DNA of 64,000 bases, taken from an uncultured Blastocatellia bacterium (GTDB taxonomy: Bacteria; Acidobacteriota; Blastocatellia; Pyrinomonadales; Pyrinomonadaceae). The position numbers and the translations under genes were made by a program. Numbering within the stretch: the first letter of the stretch is position 1; every line of letters starts with the position of its first letter. Of the stretch, positions 33,040-41,978 are shown one piece after another. The notes below the pieces were generated by a model. The model saw nothing but the letters and a program-made list of their open reading frames with translations, did no database searches and was not told where the DNA came from. The DNA lies in NCBI GenBank assembly GCA_946480785.1, contig CAMLLD010000002.1, forward strand, positions 62,001 through 126,000. Direction: 5' to 3'.

Positions 33040-33648
33040 ATGAACGCGCCACAGGGTAATTCCCCCGATGAATCCCCCGATCCTGGTCGTTGGCTCGACG
33101 ACCACGGCGATTATCTTTTCAAATACGCCGTTTTTCGTCTGCGCGACAATACCGCCGCCGAAGACGCCGTGCAAGAAACTTTTCTCGCCGCGCTCAAGGC
33201 CTACAAACAATTCGAAGGGCGTGGCTCGGAGCGAACGTGGCTTGTCGGGATTCTCAAACACAAGATAGTGGATCACTTTCGGCGCGCTGTCCGTGAGGCT
33301 CCGCTCGGCGAAGAGCCTGATGAAGGTCCTGAGCACCGCGAGTTCTTCGAACGGCCGGAGCCGTGGCAAGGCCACTGGAACAACGACTACGCGCCCAACG
33401 AGTGGCATGCGACGCCGGCGGAACTGATCGAGCGCAGCGACTTCTGGAAAGTATTTAACGACTGTCTCTCGCCGCTGCCGCAACGCACTGCCAGCGCTTT
33501 CACGCTGCGCGAAGTGGACGGTCTCAAAAGTGAAGAGATCTGCGAGATCTTGAGCATTCGAGTAAACAACCTCTGGGTCATGCTGCACCGCGCGCGACTG
33601 CATCTGCGCAACTGTCTTGAGCTAAACTGGTTCAGACAAGAAGAATAA
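33040..33648 (+). CDS. ECF-type sigma-70 family factor
   Basis: A 202-residue group-4 sigma factor. Region 2 spans about 18-85 (YAVFRLRDNTAAEDAVQETFLAA; GILKHKIVDHFRR). A long acidic linker (about 86-135) includes EPWQGHWNNDYAPNEW. Region 4 spans about 140-195 (LPQRTASAFTLREVDGL, then the HTH SEEICEILSIRVNNLWVML). The start at 33040 is preferred since it gives the normal N-terminus. The next gene, starting at the very next base after the stop, is its zf-HC2 anti-sigma-like partner. It is paralogous to the factor at 43335-43940. Confidence 0.9.
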   Translation: MNAPQGNSPDESPDPGRWLDDHGDYLFKYAVFRLRDNTAAEDAVQETFLAALKAYKQFEGRGSERTWLVGILKHKIVDHFRRAVREAPLGEEPDEGPEHREFFERPEPWQGHWNNDYAPNEWHATPAELIERSDFWKVFNDCLSPLPQRTASAFTLREVDGLKSEEICEILSIRVNNLWVMLHRARLHLRNCLELNWFRQEE

Positions 33649-33960
33649 ATGGCGCTGAAACTCTACGACAAACTGAAACACTCGATCCGCTATTGGCTCT
33701 TGCGGAGATTGCCTACCTGCGAGCAGACCGTCGAAAAGATTTCACAGTCGATGGACCGATCGCTTAGCTTGCGAGAGCGAGTCAACGTAAAGCTTCATCT
33801 ATGGATCTGTGCGTGGTGCCAGTGGTACCTGGAACATCTGCAACTCATCCGCGAAACAGCCCGGGGCAAGGCCGATGAGCCGCCCGAATTCACCTCAGGC
33901 GCCGGTCTTTCGAACGAAGCACGGGAACGAATTCGCCGCCGCCTCACAAACCAGAACTAA
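33649..33960 (+). CDS. zf-HC2-like anti-sigma factor
   Basis: A 103-residue protein with a zinc-binding anti-sigma motif: C at TCEQT, then HLWICAWCQWY, the HxxxCxxC element typical of ECF-associated zinc anti-sigma domains. No membrane segment is visible, so it is cytoplasmic, unlike many anti-sigma factors. It begins directly after the sigma gene, so coupled translation is expected. It is followed by the subtilase gene. Confidence 0.75.
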   Translation: MALKLYDKLKHSIRYWLLRRLPTCEQTVEKISQSMDRSLSLRERVNVKLHLWICAWCQWYLEHLQLIRETARGKADEPPEFTSGAGLSNEARERIRRRLTNQN

Positions 33961-34010
33961 AAACTGTAAGGCACGACCATCCATTAGCGACAACTCTCTG
34001 AGAGCGCTAT

Positions 34011-35381
34011 ATGGATTCGTCCGATCACAATCATCAACACTCGCCGAACCGGTTTGGCGTCATTCCGACGTCTGTGCGGCTAAATGCAACTCCGGAGTAC
34101 ACGGGCAAAGGCGTGACAATCGCTTTTCTCGACTCCGGGTTCTATCCGCATCCGGATCTCATAACACCTGTGAACCGCGTGCTCGCTTATGAAGATCTCG
34201 CGGGAGAGCGGCGCGATCTGTTTACGAATCAGCCAAGCGAGACCTGGCAATGGCACGGCACGCAGACGTCGGTTGTCGCTGCCGGCAACGGACAACTCAG
34301 CGATGGTGTGTATCGTGGGCTGGCCCATGATGCAGAACTGGTGTTGGTGAAAGCGAGTGAACGCGGCCGAATAACAGAAGACAAGATCGCGCAAGGTATT
34401 CACTGGGCAATTAAAAATCGTGAACGCTACAACATTAGCGTGCTGAATATCTCACTCGGCGGTGATGATGACGTTCCGTGCTCGCAGAGCATCGTCGACC
34501 AAGCCGCCGAGGAAGCGATCAGCCACGGAATCGTAGTTATCGCCGCGGCGGGAAACTCCGGTGCTGAGGGCCGTCATTCCATTCCGCCCGCGAACTCGCC
34601 GTCGGTGATTACGGTCGGCGGGTACACGGACCACAACCAACTGAACGAACGCAATCTCTATCACTCAAACTTCGGCGCGACTGCCGATGGCACAGTGAAG
34701 CCGGAAATCGTGGCGCCTGCGATGTGGGTCGCTGCGCCGATCCTGCCAGGAACGGAATTCTACGAACGCGCCGAAGCATTATCGCGTGCGGCCGCAGCCT
34801 ATGAACCAGAAATGCGAGCGTTCGTCGAAGCTGCTTTGCAGCAGGAGAAGATCGTAGCCGCGCACTACCAGCACGTCGACGGCACCTCGTTCGCGGCTCC
34901 GATCGTGGCGTCGGTGGTCGCACAAATGCTCGAAGCGAATCCGCGACTAACACCGGGCGCAATCAAAAATATTCTGGTTTCTACAGCCGACCGCATCCTG
35001 ACGGAGCCTGTGATTCGACAGGGTTACGGTGTCGTAAACGCGAGACGTGCAGTGGAACTGGCAAAAGCCGAAAACCACGCCTTGAACGTTGTCGGCTGTA
35101 AACCACCTCGAATCGAGAATGGCCGGCTGATGTTTATCTTTCATGACGATAACGCGCATAGCGTTTCCGTCGCGGGTGACTTCAACGAATGGAGCCACAT
35201 CGCCACGCCGCTCAAACGAAACGATTCCGGTCTTTGGTTCACGGAGATCGCCGTCCCCCGAGCCGGGCGTTTCGAATACAAGTTCATCATCAACGGCCGC
35301 CGTTGGCTTGAAGATCCAAACAACGGCATGAAAGCTCCTGACAATTTCGGCGGCTTGAATTCGGTGCTCGTGATCGAATGA
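34011..35381 (+). CDS. subtilisin-like protease fused to a glycogen-binding (AMPK/CBM48-type) domain
   Basis: A 456-residue S8 peptidase with the full catalytic set: D41 (FLDSG), H82 (WHGTQTS), oxyanion N182 (AAGNSG) and S293 (DGTSFAAP). There is no signal peptide, and the protein begins directly with a His/Asn-rich stretch, so it appears cytoplasmic. Residues about 365-455 form an E-set domain of the AMPK beta/CBM48 type (VSVAGDFNEW, FEYKFIINGRRWLEDPNN), which in other proteins binds glycogen or starch. The pairing of an intracellular subtilase with such a domain is unusual. It is third in the ECF sigma/anti-sigma unit; glycogen-linked proteolysis is speculation. Confidence 0.85.
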   Translation: MDSSDHNHQHSPNRFGVIPTSVRLNATPEYTGKGVTIAFLDSGFYPHPDLITPVNRVLAYEDLAGERRDLFTNQPSETWQWHGTQTSVVAAGNGQLSDGVYRGLAHDAELVLVKASERGRITEDKIAQGIHWAIKNRERYNISVLNISLGGDDDVPCSQSIVDQAAEEAISHGIVVIAAAGNSGAEGRHSIPPANSPSVITVGGYTDHNQLNERNLYHSNFGATADGTVKPEIVAPAMWVAAPILPGTEFYERAEALSRAAAAYEPEMRAFVEAALQQEKIVAAHYQHVDGTSFAAPIVASVVAQMLEANPRLTPGAIKNILVSTADRILTEPVIRQGYGVVNARRAVELAKAENHALNVVGCKPPRIENGRLMFIFHDDNAHSVSVAGDFNEWSHIATPLKRNDSGLWFTEIAVPRAGRFEYKFIINGRRWLEDPNNGMKAPDNFGGLNSVLVIE

Positions 35382-35391
35382 AAAGGAAAAC

Positions 35392-35628
35392 TTGAAAGCG
35401 TTTCTCACAATCAGAAAAGCATTCAGACGCCGGCTGCTGCGTGCGCTGCAACCGTGCCGCAAGATGGTCCCATTGATATCCGAATCGATGGACCGGCGGC
35501 TCACTGTTTTAGAGTGGCTGCAACTCCGATTGCATTTGCGCGTTTGCGTCTGGTGCGCGCGTTATCTCCAGCAGATCAAATTCCTCCGACAACTTCTGCG
35601 CGACTCCGAAACTTCACGACCGCTGTAA
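35392..35628 (+). CDS. second zf-HC2-like small protein
   Basis: A 78-residue protein paralogous to the one at 33649-33960: Arg/Lys-rich start, C at QPCRK, SESMDRRLTVLEW, then HLRVCVWCARYL, the same HxxxCxxC block, and no tail. The start is TTG, preceded by AAAGGA. It may be a second anti-sigma factor for the same or another ECF factor. It lies just after the subtilase gene. Confidence 0.65.
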   Translation: MKAFLTIRKAFRRRLLRALQPCRKMVPLISESMDRRLTVLEWLQLRLHLRVCVWCARYLQQIKFLRQLLRDSETSRPL

Positions 35629-35660
35629 GGAATGCCCATCACCTGCGACTACCCAGCAGG

Positions 35661-36449
35661 ATGAGCAACACACTGAAAAAACATTGGCCCGAATACCTGA
35701 TGGAAGCGGTCGAGTTGGGACTATTCATGTTCTCCGCCTGCGCCTTCACGGTCCTGCTTTATCACCCGTCATCGCCGTTGGCCCAAACAATTCACGACGG
35801 CGTGTGGCGACGATTGCTGATGGGAACGGCGATGGGCGCAACCGCAATAGCAATCATCTTTTCACCGCTGGGCCAGCGATCGGGAGCGCATTTTAATCCC
35901 TCAGTGACATGGACCTTCTTTCGGCTGGGAAAAATCGAAGCGGTCGACGCGGCCTTCTACACACTGTTTCAATTCGCCGGCGGTATCACCGGCGTGATAG
36001 TCGCATCACTCACGTTTCGCGCGCTGGTCGCACATCACTCAGTCAACTATGCCGTGACACTGCCCGGCCCGAATGGACCAGTCGTGGCGTTCTGCGCCGA
36101 GATCATCATCTCTTTCGTGCTGATGATGGTGGTGCTCACCGTCTCTAACACGAAGCGGTTAGCGCGCTGGACGGGAATGTTCGCGGGAGCTCTCGTCGCC
36201 ACCTACATCACGATCGAAGCGCCGATCTCCGGCATGAGCATGAATCCGGCGCGGACCTTGAGTTCCGCAGTCGGCGCAGAGGTTTGGATGTCTCTCTGGA
36301 TCTATTTCGTCGCGCCGCCAGTGGGAATGTTGCTGGCGGCCGAAGTTTATCAGCGACTGAACAGGCAGCGCGCAGTCGTCTGCGCGAAGCTGCACCACTA
36401 CAACAACCGCCGTTGCATCTTTCGCTGCAACTTTCAACCTAACCAATAA
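35661..36449 (+). CDS. MIP/aquaporin-family channel with Cys/His tail
   Basis: A 262-residue membrane channel with six helices and two half-helix motifs: HFNPSVT (Ser in place of the Ala of NPA) and MNPART. The aromatic/Arg filter Arg is present after the second NPA. The C-terminal tail has CAKLHHYNNRRCIFRC, a Cys/His cluster outside the membrane domain that could bind metal. It conducts water or small neutral solutes; which one is open. The start at 35661 fits the first helix; the ribosome site is poor. Confidence 0.8.
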   Translation: MSNTLKKHWPEYLMEAVELGLFMFSACAFTVLLYHPSSPLAQTIHDGVWRRLLMGTAMGATAIAIIFSPLGQRSGAHFNPSVTWTFFRLGKIEAVDAAFYTLFQFAGGITGVIVASLTFRALVAHHSVNYAVTLPGPNGPVVAFCAEIIISFVLMMVVLTVSNTKRLARWTGMFAGALVATYITIEAPISGMSMNPARTLSSAVGAEVWMSLWIYFVAPPVGMLLAAEVYQRLNRQRAVVCAKLHHYNNRRCIFRCNFQPNQ

Positions 36450-36465
36450 AAGGAGAACCGAGATC

Positions 36466-37206
36466 ATGAAACGTACAAGGCTTGTAATTGCTCTGGCGCT
36501 ATTGGCCGCTTGCTACCTGGCCCAGTTCACGGTCGCAACCGCCACGCGCAGAGTCGAAGCAACCAAATTCACAGTTCGCATCGAAAACATTTCCAACCCC
36601 GAAGGCATGACTGCTTCCAACGGACAAAAGTTTCCGTTTGCCTTGTCACCGGGAATGTTTGTTTTAAGCGAGAAGAACGCCGCGCTTTTCACCGAAGGTA
36701 AACCGGCGCGCAAGAACGGCCTCGAGATGCAGGCGGAAGATGGAGACCCGTCGGGATTAGTAGCGTCCCTCATGGAGATGCATCACAGTTCGAACTTGCA
36801 CGGCGTCTTCAACACACCCATCGGCGCAATGACGGCGGGCCCGATCCGGCCTGGCGATTCATACGAGTTCACCGTTACCGCCGCGCCGGGAATGAAGCTG
36901 TTCATGACCCAGATGTTTGGGCAATCAAACGATTGGTTTTACGCGCCTGGTCCAGGTGGGATTGCGTTGTTCGACAGCAAAGGAAATCCGATCAGTGGTG
37001 ACGTCACGGATCAGTTTTACTTGTGGGACGCCGGCACCGAGAAAGACGAAGAGAGCGGCATTGGCCCAAACCAGGGACCACGACAAAAAGGTCCGAACAC
37101 GGGTGCGGACGAGCATGGCGTCGTGCATCGCGTCAACGATCAACGCTGGGTGGGAATAAACTCTCACTTCTTTCGCGTCACCATCACACCTGAAGGAGGT
37201 ATGTAA
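36466..37206 (+). CDS. spondin-domain secreted protein
   Basis: A 246-residue exported protein: signal peptide (VIALALLAACYLAQF) then a Spondin_N-type domain (FTVRIENIS, LSPGMFVLS, TQMFGQSNDWFYAP, GIALFDSKGNPISGDVT). Acidic residues in the D-x-W-D-AGTE-D-E segment suggest calcium binding. Ribosome site AAGGAGA is present. It is first in an operon with the HbpS-like and SMP-30-like genes; the next gene's ribosome site overlaps its stop codon. Confidence 0.8.
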   Translation: MKRTRLVIALALLAACYLAQFTVATATRRVEATKFTVRIENISNPEGMTASNGQKFPFALSPGMFVLSEKNAALFTEGKPARKNGLEMQAEDGDPSGLVASLMEMHHSSNLHGVFNTPIGAMTAGPIRPGDSYEFTVTAAPGMKLFMTQMFGQSNDWFYAPGPGGIALFDSKGNPISGDVTDQFYLWDAGTEKDEESGIGPNQGPRQKGPNTGADEHGVVHRVNDQRWVGINSHFFRVTITPEGGM

Positions 37207-37209
37207 GTC

Positions 37210-37725
37210 ATGAAGTCCACCTTCAAAATCGCATTCACAGCTTTGATTCTCTTGAGCGTGTCGCTCTTCGCAAACGCGCAAACCGCAATGCAAGCGCAAC
37301 TTCCGACTAAGCAAGTCCTGACTCTTGAGGCCGCGAAGAAGATTGCGGCGGCTACAGAAGCCGAAGCCAAGAGACGCGGCGCGACCGTCGTAATCGCGGT
37401 TGTTGATGACGGCGGCTACCTGCTCGTGTTGGAGCGCCTCGACGATGCGCAGGTCGCGAGCGTAGATGTGGGAATCGCGAAAGCACGAACCGCGGCAATC
37501 TTTCGCCGGCCAAGCGGAGTGTTTGAAGATCAGGTAAAGAACGGTCGCATTGCTGCTCTCGCGCTTCCCGGCGCGGTCGCATTGAAGGGCGGCGTTCCGA
37601 TTATTCTCGACGGCAAGGTCATTGGAGCCGTTGGTGTCAGTGGAAACTCTCCACAGGAAGATGAAGACATCGCAAAGACCGGGGCGGATAGCGTATTGGC
37701 GATCAGCAAAGGAGGCAGCCAATGA
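37210..37725 (+). CDS. GlcG/HbpS-like heme-binding family protein
   Basis: A 171-residue protein with a signal peptide (LLSVSLFANAQ) and the GlcG/HbpS fold: TLEAAKKIAAATEAEAKRRG, VIAVVDDGGYLLVLERLDDA, KARTAAIFRRPS and AVALKGGVPIILDGKVIGAVGVSG. Family members bind heme or act as small sensors; no heme-ligating residue can be assigned. It is exported, and the gene overlaps the next by the ATGA tetranucleotide. Confidence 0.88.
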   Translation: MKSTFKIAFTALILLSVSLFANAQTAMQAQLPTKQVLTLEAAKKIAAATEAEAKRRGATVVIAVVDDGGYLLVLERLDDAQVASVDVGIAKARTAAIFRRPSGVFEDQVKNGRIAALALPGAVALKGGVPIILDGKVIGAVGVSGNSPQEDEDIAKTGADSVLAISKGGSQ

Positions 37726-39449
37726 AGCCGCACCGACGCATGGCGCGATTGCGAATTGCCGGTCTGATATTGCTGCTGGGAGTCGTTTATGTTGGTGTGT
37801 CGTCTAACTCGGCGCTCGCCAAAACATCGGCCGACGTTCCGGCAGGCAAACCGGTAGCAATGATCGATTTGGCTTCAACTCGCGGCGTCGCTCTCGTGAA
37901 AGGTGAGTGGCGCTACAGCGATACGAAGATCGTCGAAGCTGACTTCCGCGGACCGGGACCGGACAAGCAGCCGACAGGCGCGCCAGTCAAAACGTACGAT
38001 TACACACCGCATGCAGGTGGCGCCGACTTCGATGATTCGAAGTGGGAAGTTATCAGTCCGACAACTTTGGATCAGCGACGCGGTAGTGGTCGGCTGGGCT
38101 TCAACTGGTATCGCCTCAAACTGACGGTACCGGATCGCATCGGTGATTTCGATCCGACAGGCTCGCTGGTCGTGTTTGAGACTTCGCTGGATGACTATGC
38201 CGAGATTTGGGTTGACGGCGAATTGTCGCGGGCTTTGGGCCAATCCGGAGGATCGATAGTTGCCGGCTGGAACGCGGAGAACCACTTAGTAATCGGCCGC
38301 GACGTCAAACCGGGACAGCAGATCCAGCTCGCGATTTTCGGCGTCAATGGTCCACTCTCGAATCCGCCAACAAATTTTATCTACGTCCGTTACGCGAGGC
38401 TCGCATTCTACAAGTCTGCGCCCGGGCCGGTCGCACTGACACCGAGCGAAGTGAATGTCGAAGTCATGCGCAACGATCCGGCGCTCGATGAAATCGTTGG
38501 TCCTAATCCGAAAGTCTTCAAACTCGCCGAGGGATTCAAATTCACTGAGGGTCCGATTTGGGTCAATAAAGACGGCGGCTATCTACTCTTCAGCGATCCG
38601 AACGCAAACACGATTTACAAGTACACGCCTGATGGCGCGCAGGACGGGAAGCTCGACGTCTTTCGCACTCCCAGCGGCTATGCAGGCGCGGACGTCGCGG
38701 AGTATGGGCAGCCTGGATCGAATGGACTGACGCTCGATCCGCAAGGACGTTTGACGATCAATCAACACGGTAATCATCGCGTTGTGCGTGACGAAAGCGA
38801 CGGATCACAGACCGTTTTGGCCGACAGCTATCAAGGCAAGCGTCTGAACAGTCCAAACGATCTCGTCTATCGATCGGACGGCACGCTTTTCTTTACCGAT
38901 CCGCCGTTTGGCTTTCCCAGGTTCTTCAACGATCCGCGCAAGCAGCTCGGGTTCAGCGGTGTCTATTCGATTTACAAAGGCGAGTTGCGTCTCGTTAGCA
39001 AAGACTTCACCGGACCAAACGGAATCGCGTTGTCGCCGGATGAAAAATATCTTTACGTCGGCAACTGGCCGCGTTCATTAACCGGTCAGGAGCTGCGCAA
39101 AGAAGATGAACCTGCGAGCGAAATCGGCGACAAGCACAAAGCGATCATGCGCTATGAAGTGCAGGCCGACGGAACACTGAAAAATGGAAAACTGTTTTTC
39201 GATTTCACGACTGCAGCGGGTGAAGACGGTCTCGACGGAATCAAAGTCGATCGCACCGGTAACCTTTATGTGTCTGGTCCGGGTGGTTTGTGGGTGATCT
39301 CACCGGAGGGCAAACATCTCGGGACGATCGTTACGCCGCGTCATGTTCATAACATGGCCTGGGGCGATGCCGACGGCAAAACGTTGTACCTCTGTGCTCG
39401 CTCGGGTTTGTATCGCATTCGTCTGAACGTCGCCGGTGTACGACCGTGA
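37722..39449 (+). CDS. SMP-30/gluconolactonase-like exported protein with N-terminal jelly-roll domain
   Basis: A 575-residue exported protein. After the signal peptide, residues about 45-215 form a galactose-binding-like domain, then a six-bladed SMP-30 propeller from about 260: FTEGPIWVNKDGGYLLFSD, GSNGLTLDPQGRL, LNSPNDLVYRSDGTLFFTDPPFG and DGLDGIKVDRTGNLYVSG. These carry the divalent metal ligands of lactonases. It may hydrolyse sugar lactones, such as those made by glucose dehydrogenases. It overlaps both neighbours by four bases. Confidence 0.88.
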   Translation: MKPHRRMARLRIAGLILLLGVVYVGVSSNSALAKTSADVPAGKPVAMIDLASTRGVALVKGEWRYSDTKIVEADFRGPGPDKQPTGAPVKTYDYTPHAGGADFDDSKWEVISPTTLDQRRGSGRLGFNWYRLKLTVPDRIGDFDPTGSLVVFETSLDDYAEIWVDGELSRALGQSGGSIVAGWNAENHLVIGRDVKPGQQIQLAIFGVNGPLSNPPTNFIYVRYARLAFYKSAPGPVALTPSEVNVEVMRNDPALDEIVGPNPKVFKLAEGFKFTEGPIWVNKDGGYLLFSDPNANTIYKYTPDGAQDGKLDVFRTPSGYAGADVAEYGQPGSNGLTLDPQGRLTINQHGNHRVVRDESDGSQTVLADSYQGKRLNSPNDLVYRSDGTLFFTDPPFGFPRFFNDPRKQLGFSGVYSIYKGELRLVSKDFTGPNGIALSPDEKYLYVGNWPRSLTGQELRKEDEPASEIGDKHKAIMRYEVQADGTLKNGKLFFDFTTAAGEDGLDGIKVDRTGNLYVSGPGGLWVISPEGKHLGTIVTPRHVHNMAWGDADGKTLYLCARSGLYRIRLNVAGVRP

Positions 39450-40127
39450 CTAATATCGACGAAGTAGTTCGTGAAATCCTCCAGCGACAGGCAAACGTTC
39501 CTGCAACCCGCAGCCTGCTCGTTGGCGTCAGCGGCATCGATGGATGTGGGAAAGGATACCTTGCAGCGCAACTCCAGGCTCATCTCGCGCTGCACGGTAT
39601 CATTCCCGTGATACTGAACGTAGACGGCTGGCTGAACCTGCCTGAAAAGAGATTCGATCGAAACGCTCCCGCGGTAAACTTCTATGAAAACGCTATTCGC
39701 TTAGATCAATTCTTTAGTCAGCTCGTGCTGCCTTTGAGAGACCGGCGCTCGATTCATCTCATAGCGGACTTTGTCGAGGAGACTGCCTCAGAATATCGCA
39801 AGCACATTTACGATTACACAGACGTCTCAGTGGTATTGGTCGAAGGGATTTTTCTTTTCAAGCCGCAATACCGCAAGCATTTCGATCTCACGATTTGGAT
39901 TGACTGTTCGTTTGCGACCGCACTGGCGCGAGCCATCGCACGCTCAGGAAGGACTATCTCCGGCAAACACGATTGCGGCTTACGACACGATCTACTTTCC
40001 CGCCCAGAGAATTCACCTGGCCCAGGACAAACCACGCGAGAATGCAGACCTGGTTTTCGCAAACGATAACGCTTACGAACCTGTCGCGCGAGCTTTCTCT
40101 TCCATGGTTTCAACGTGTGATAGATGA
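39446..40127 (+). pseudogene. uridine-kinase-like NTPase, frameshifted
   Basis: The N-terminal 165 codons encode a P-loop kinase of the uridine kinase type: GVSGIDGCGKGY (P-loop), VILNVDGWLNLP, VVLVEGIFLFKPQ. Near 39950, after ARAIAR, the frame changes and the family C-terminus continues in another frame: QEGLSPANTIAAYDTIYFPAQ, to about 40127. One base is extra or two are missing there. Start is GTG overlapping the lactonase stop. The P-loop ends in KG rather than KS/T. A recent mutation, a sequencing error or programmed shift could explain it; the two further shifts close by in the neighbouring gene favour the first two. Confidence 0.7.
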
Positions 40128-41005
40128 GTTCGTGTGTCGGTACGTCAACGCCGGCTTCACGGGCCATACGCACGACTGCGCCGTTCTGGGATTCGAGTTC
40201 GGAAGGTTTTTCCGGCGGCGATGTCGCGCTGCATCGAGCTCGTCGCGTCTTCAGGCAGAGCATCGACACTCGCCATCACAGTCGCGACTGAATCCGGCGG
40301 CAGTTTGACACCTCGCGCGTGGGCCAATTCGTAGATTTCATTCATCGCGCTCAATATCTGTGCACGCCACCTGGGATCGGAACGGATCACTCCAGCCGGC
40401 GCGTTTGCGACTGCGCCAACGCCACTGAAAGACGCGATAAAGAGAAACTTTGTCCAAAGCGCAACTTGAATGTCAGCAGCAATTGTTATCTCAAAACCAG
40501 CGCGTCCGAACACTTCGTTGAGCGTGGCGATGCGCTCCGTGCGGCGATTATCGAGCTCTCCAATGATCATTGAAGGCGTAAATCCCGCATGGCGAATGTG
40601 ACCGGGTGCGACGACGAAGCTGACGATCCGGCAGAGCCCGCCGATAACGTTTGCCGGTCCGAGTTCAGCGACAAGCTGCGGCACTGCATCGACGCCATTT
40701 TGCAATGGCAGCACTGTCGTGTTTGCGCCGACGAGAGGTTTCATCGCCCGTGCGGCTTCAGGAACTTGCCACGCCTTCACGCCGAGAATAACTAGATCGA
40801 CCGCGCCGATTTCATTAACGTCGTCCGTCGCTTTCGCCGGAAAGATCACGAAATTTCCACTCGTGCTATCAACCTTCAGCCCACTCGTTTTGATCGCCCG
40901 CAGGTGTTCGCCGCGGGCGATGAACGTAACGTCCTCGCCGGCTTGTGCCAGACGGCCGCCGAAGTAACCGCCGACGCCACCCGTGCCGAAAACGGCGATG
41001 CGCAT
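40073..41005 (-). pseudogene. panE: 2-dehydropantoate 2-reductase, frameshifted twice near the end
   Basis: A ketopantoate reductase: NADPH loop GTGGVGGYFGGRLAQAG, then VKAWQVPEA, LQNGVDAVPQL, KFLFIASFSGVGA and SMQRDIAAGK. Reading of the family continues only if one A is removed from the A-run near 40220 (then PSELESQNGAVVRMAREA) and one A is added near 40103 (then MEEKARATGS and a stop at 40073). As given, the frame ends early at 40157. The enzyme makes pantoate for coenzyme A. The start at 41005 matches the family; a longer in-frame start at 41032 exists. Convergent with, and overlapping, the frameshifted kinase gene. Confidence 0.75.
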
Positions 41006-41127
41006 CGACTCTGCTGCTGTTGGTCCATTCATTGAGAGCTTACCGCTTGACGCTCCATTCGCGCGGTCGTAGCATTGCGCACAGCCACTCGAAGCCCGCT
41101 CCAGATTTCTCCCAGAGGAGTGACCCG

Positions 41128-41694
41128 ATGACCTATATTCGCGAAGCCCCTTTTGACGAAAACGATTTCCCTACTCTTCAACTACTCAAAGACGACTACG
41201 GCTTCATTCCGAATTTTTTCAAAGCCCAAACCGCCCGTCCCGATCTAATCGATGCGCAGGTGCAACTCGTCGAAGCAACGCTCCTGAAAGAAGGCGCGCT
41301 CTCGCGTCAACTGAAGGAGTACGTCTTTCTGGTCTGTTCGGCTGCGAACCTGAGCACTTATTGTGTAACGGCCCATTGCGAGATCATTCGCATGCTCAAG
41401 CTAGCAGGACCAGAGCCGGAGCAGATCGCCCTGGACCACATGTCAACGGATCTGCCAATCGTCGATAAAGCGCTGCTCAACTTCACGCTGAAGCTAAACA
41501 ATCGTCCCTTGAAGATCACCCAGGACGATATCGACGACCTCAAAACTTACGGCTTCAACGATCAGCAAATCCTGGAAGCAGTGATGTGCGTGGGCCTGGC
41601 GAAGTTTGCGAACTACATCGGCTTCGGCCTGGGAACGGTGCCGGATTATCAGGTTCGACTCGATCTCGAGCAGAGCAAAGCGGTCACCGCCTAG
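41128..41694 (+). CDS. AhpD-like/carboxymuconolactone decarboxylase-family peroxidase
   Basis: A 188-residue helical protein of the peroxidase-related AhpD/CMD family. The active-site region is STYCVTAHCEIIR with C79 and C84, followed by IALDHMSTD and a C-terminal NDQQILEAVMCVGLAKFANYIGFGLG. Thiol peroxidase activity is plausible, though the Cys spacing is C-x4-C rather than C-x2-C. GAGGAG precedes the ATG at 41128. It is a close paralogue of the N-terminal domain of the sigma-factor fusion encoded convergently at 41975-43168. Confidence 0.85.
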   Translation: MTYIREAPFDENDFPTLQLLKDDYGFIPNFFKAQTARPDLIDAQVQLVEATLLKEGALSRQLKEYVFLVCSAANLSTYCVTAHCEIIRMLKLAGPEPEQIALDHMSTDLPIVDKALLNFTLKLNNRPLKITQDDIDDLKTYGFNDQQILEAVMCVGLAKFANYIGFGLGTVPDYQVRLDLEQSKAVTA

Positions 41695-41711
41695 CAGCAG
41701 TTACATCCGCG

Positions 41712-41978
41712 TCAGTCACTATCAACCTGCGGCTTCGTCTCACAACCAGCACGAATTCGATCCATAACTTTACTCACCAGCGGCTCGGCAATCGGCTGCG
41801 GATAGTCAAACGATCCGCTTTCCGTGACGATGCGCAGCGTCTTGCGCGTCGAATCATAAAGCACCTGACATGTGTTGCAGTGGGCCAAGTGTGCCTCGAG
41901 CTGCTCGCGAATCTCGCTCGCGACGTCGTCGTCGAGCAGGTTCGCCAATTCGCTGATAAAGTCCTGGCAGCTAATCAT
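41712..41978 (-). CDS. zf-HC2 anti-sigma factor
   Basis: An 88-residue protein with the canonical ZAS layout: C4 near the N-terminus (ISCQDF), then HLAHCNTCQVLY, the HxxxCxxC zinc motif. There is no membrane segment, so it is a soluble, zinc-dependent, probably redox-responsive anti-sigma factor. It overlaps the end of the sigma-factor fusion gene by four bases (ATGA-type coupling) and is thus its cognate partner. Confidence 0.85.
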   Translation of the reverse strand: MISCQDFISELANLLDDDVASEIREQLEAHLAHCNTCQVLYDSTRKTLRIVTESGSFDYPQPIAEPLVSKVMDRIRAGCETKPQVDSD

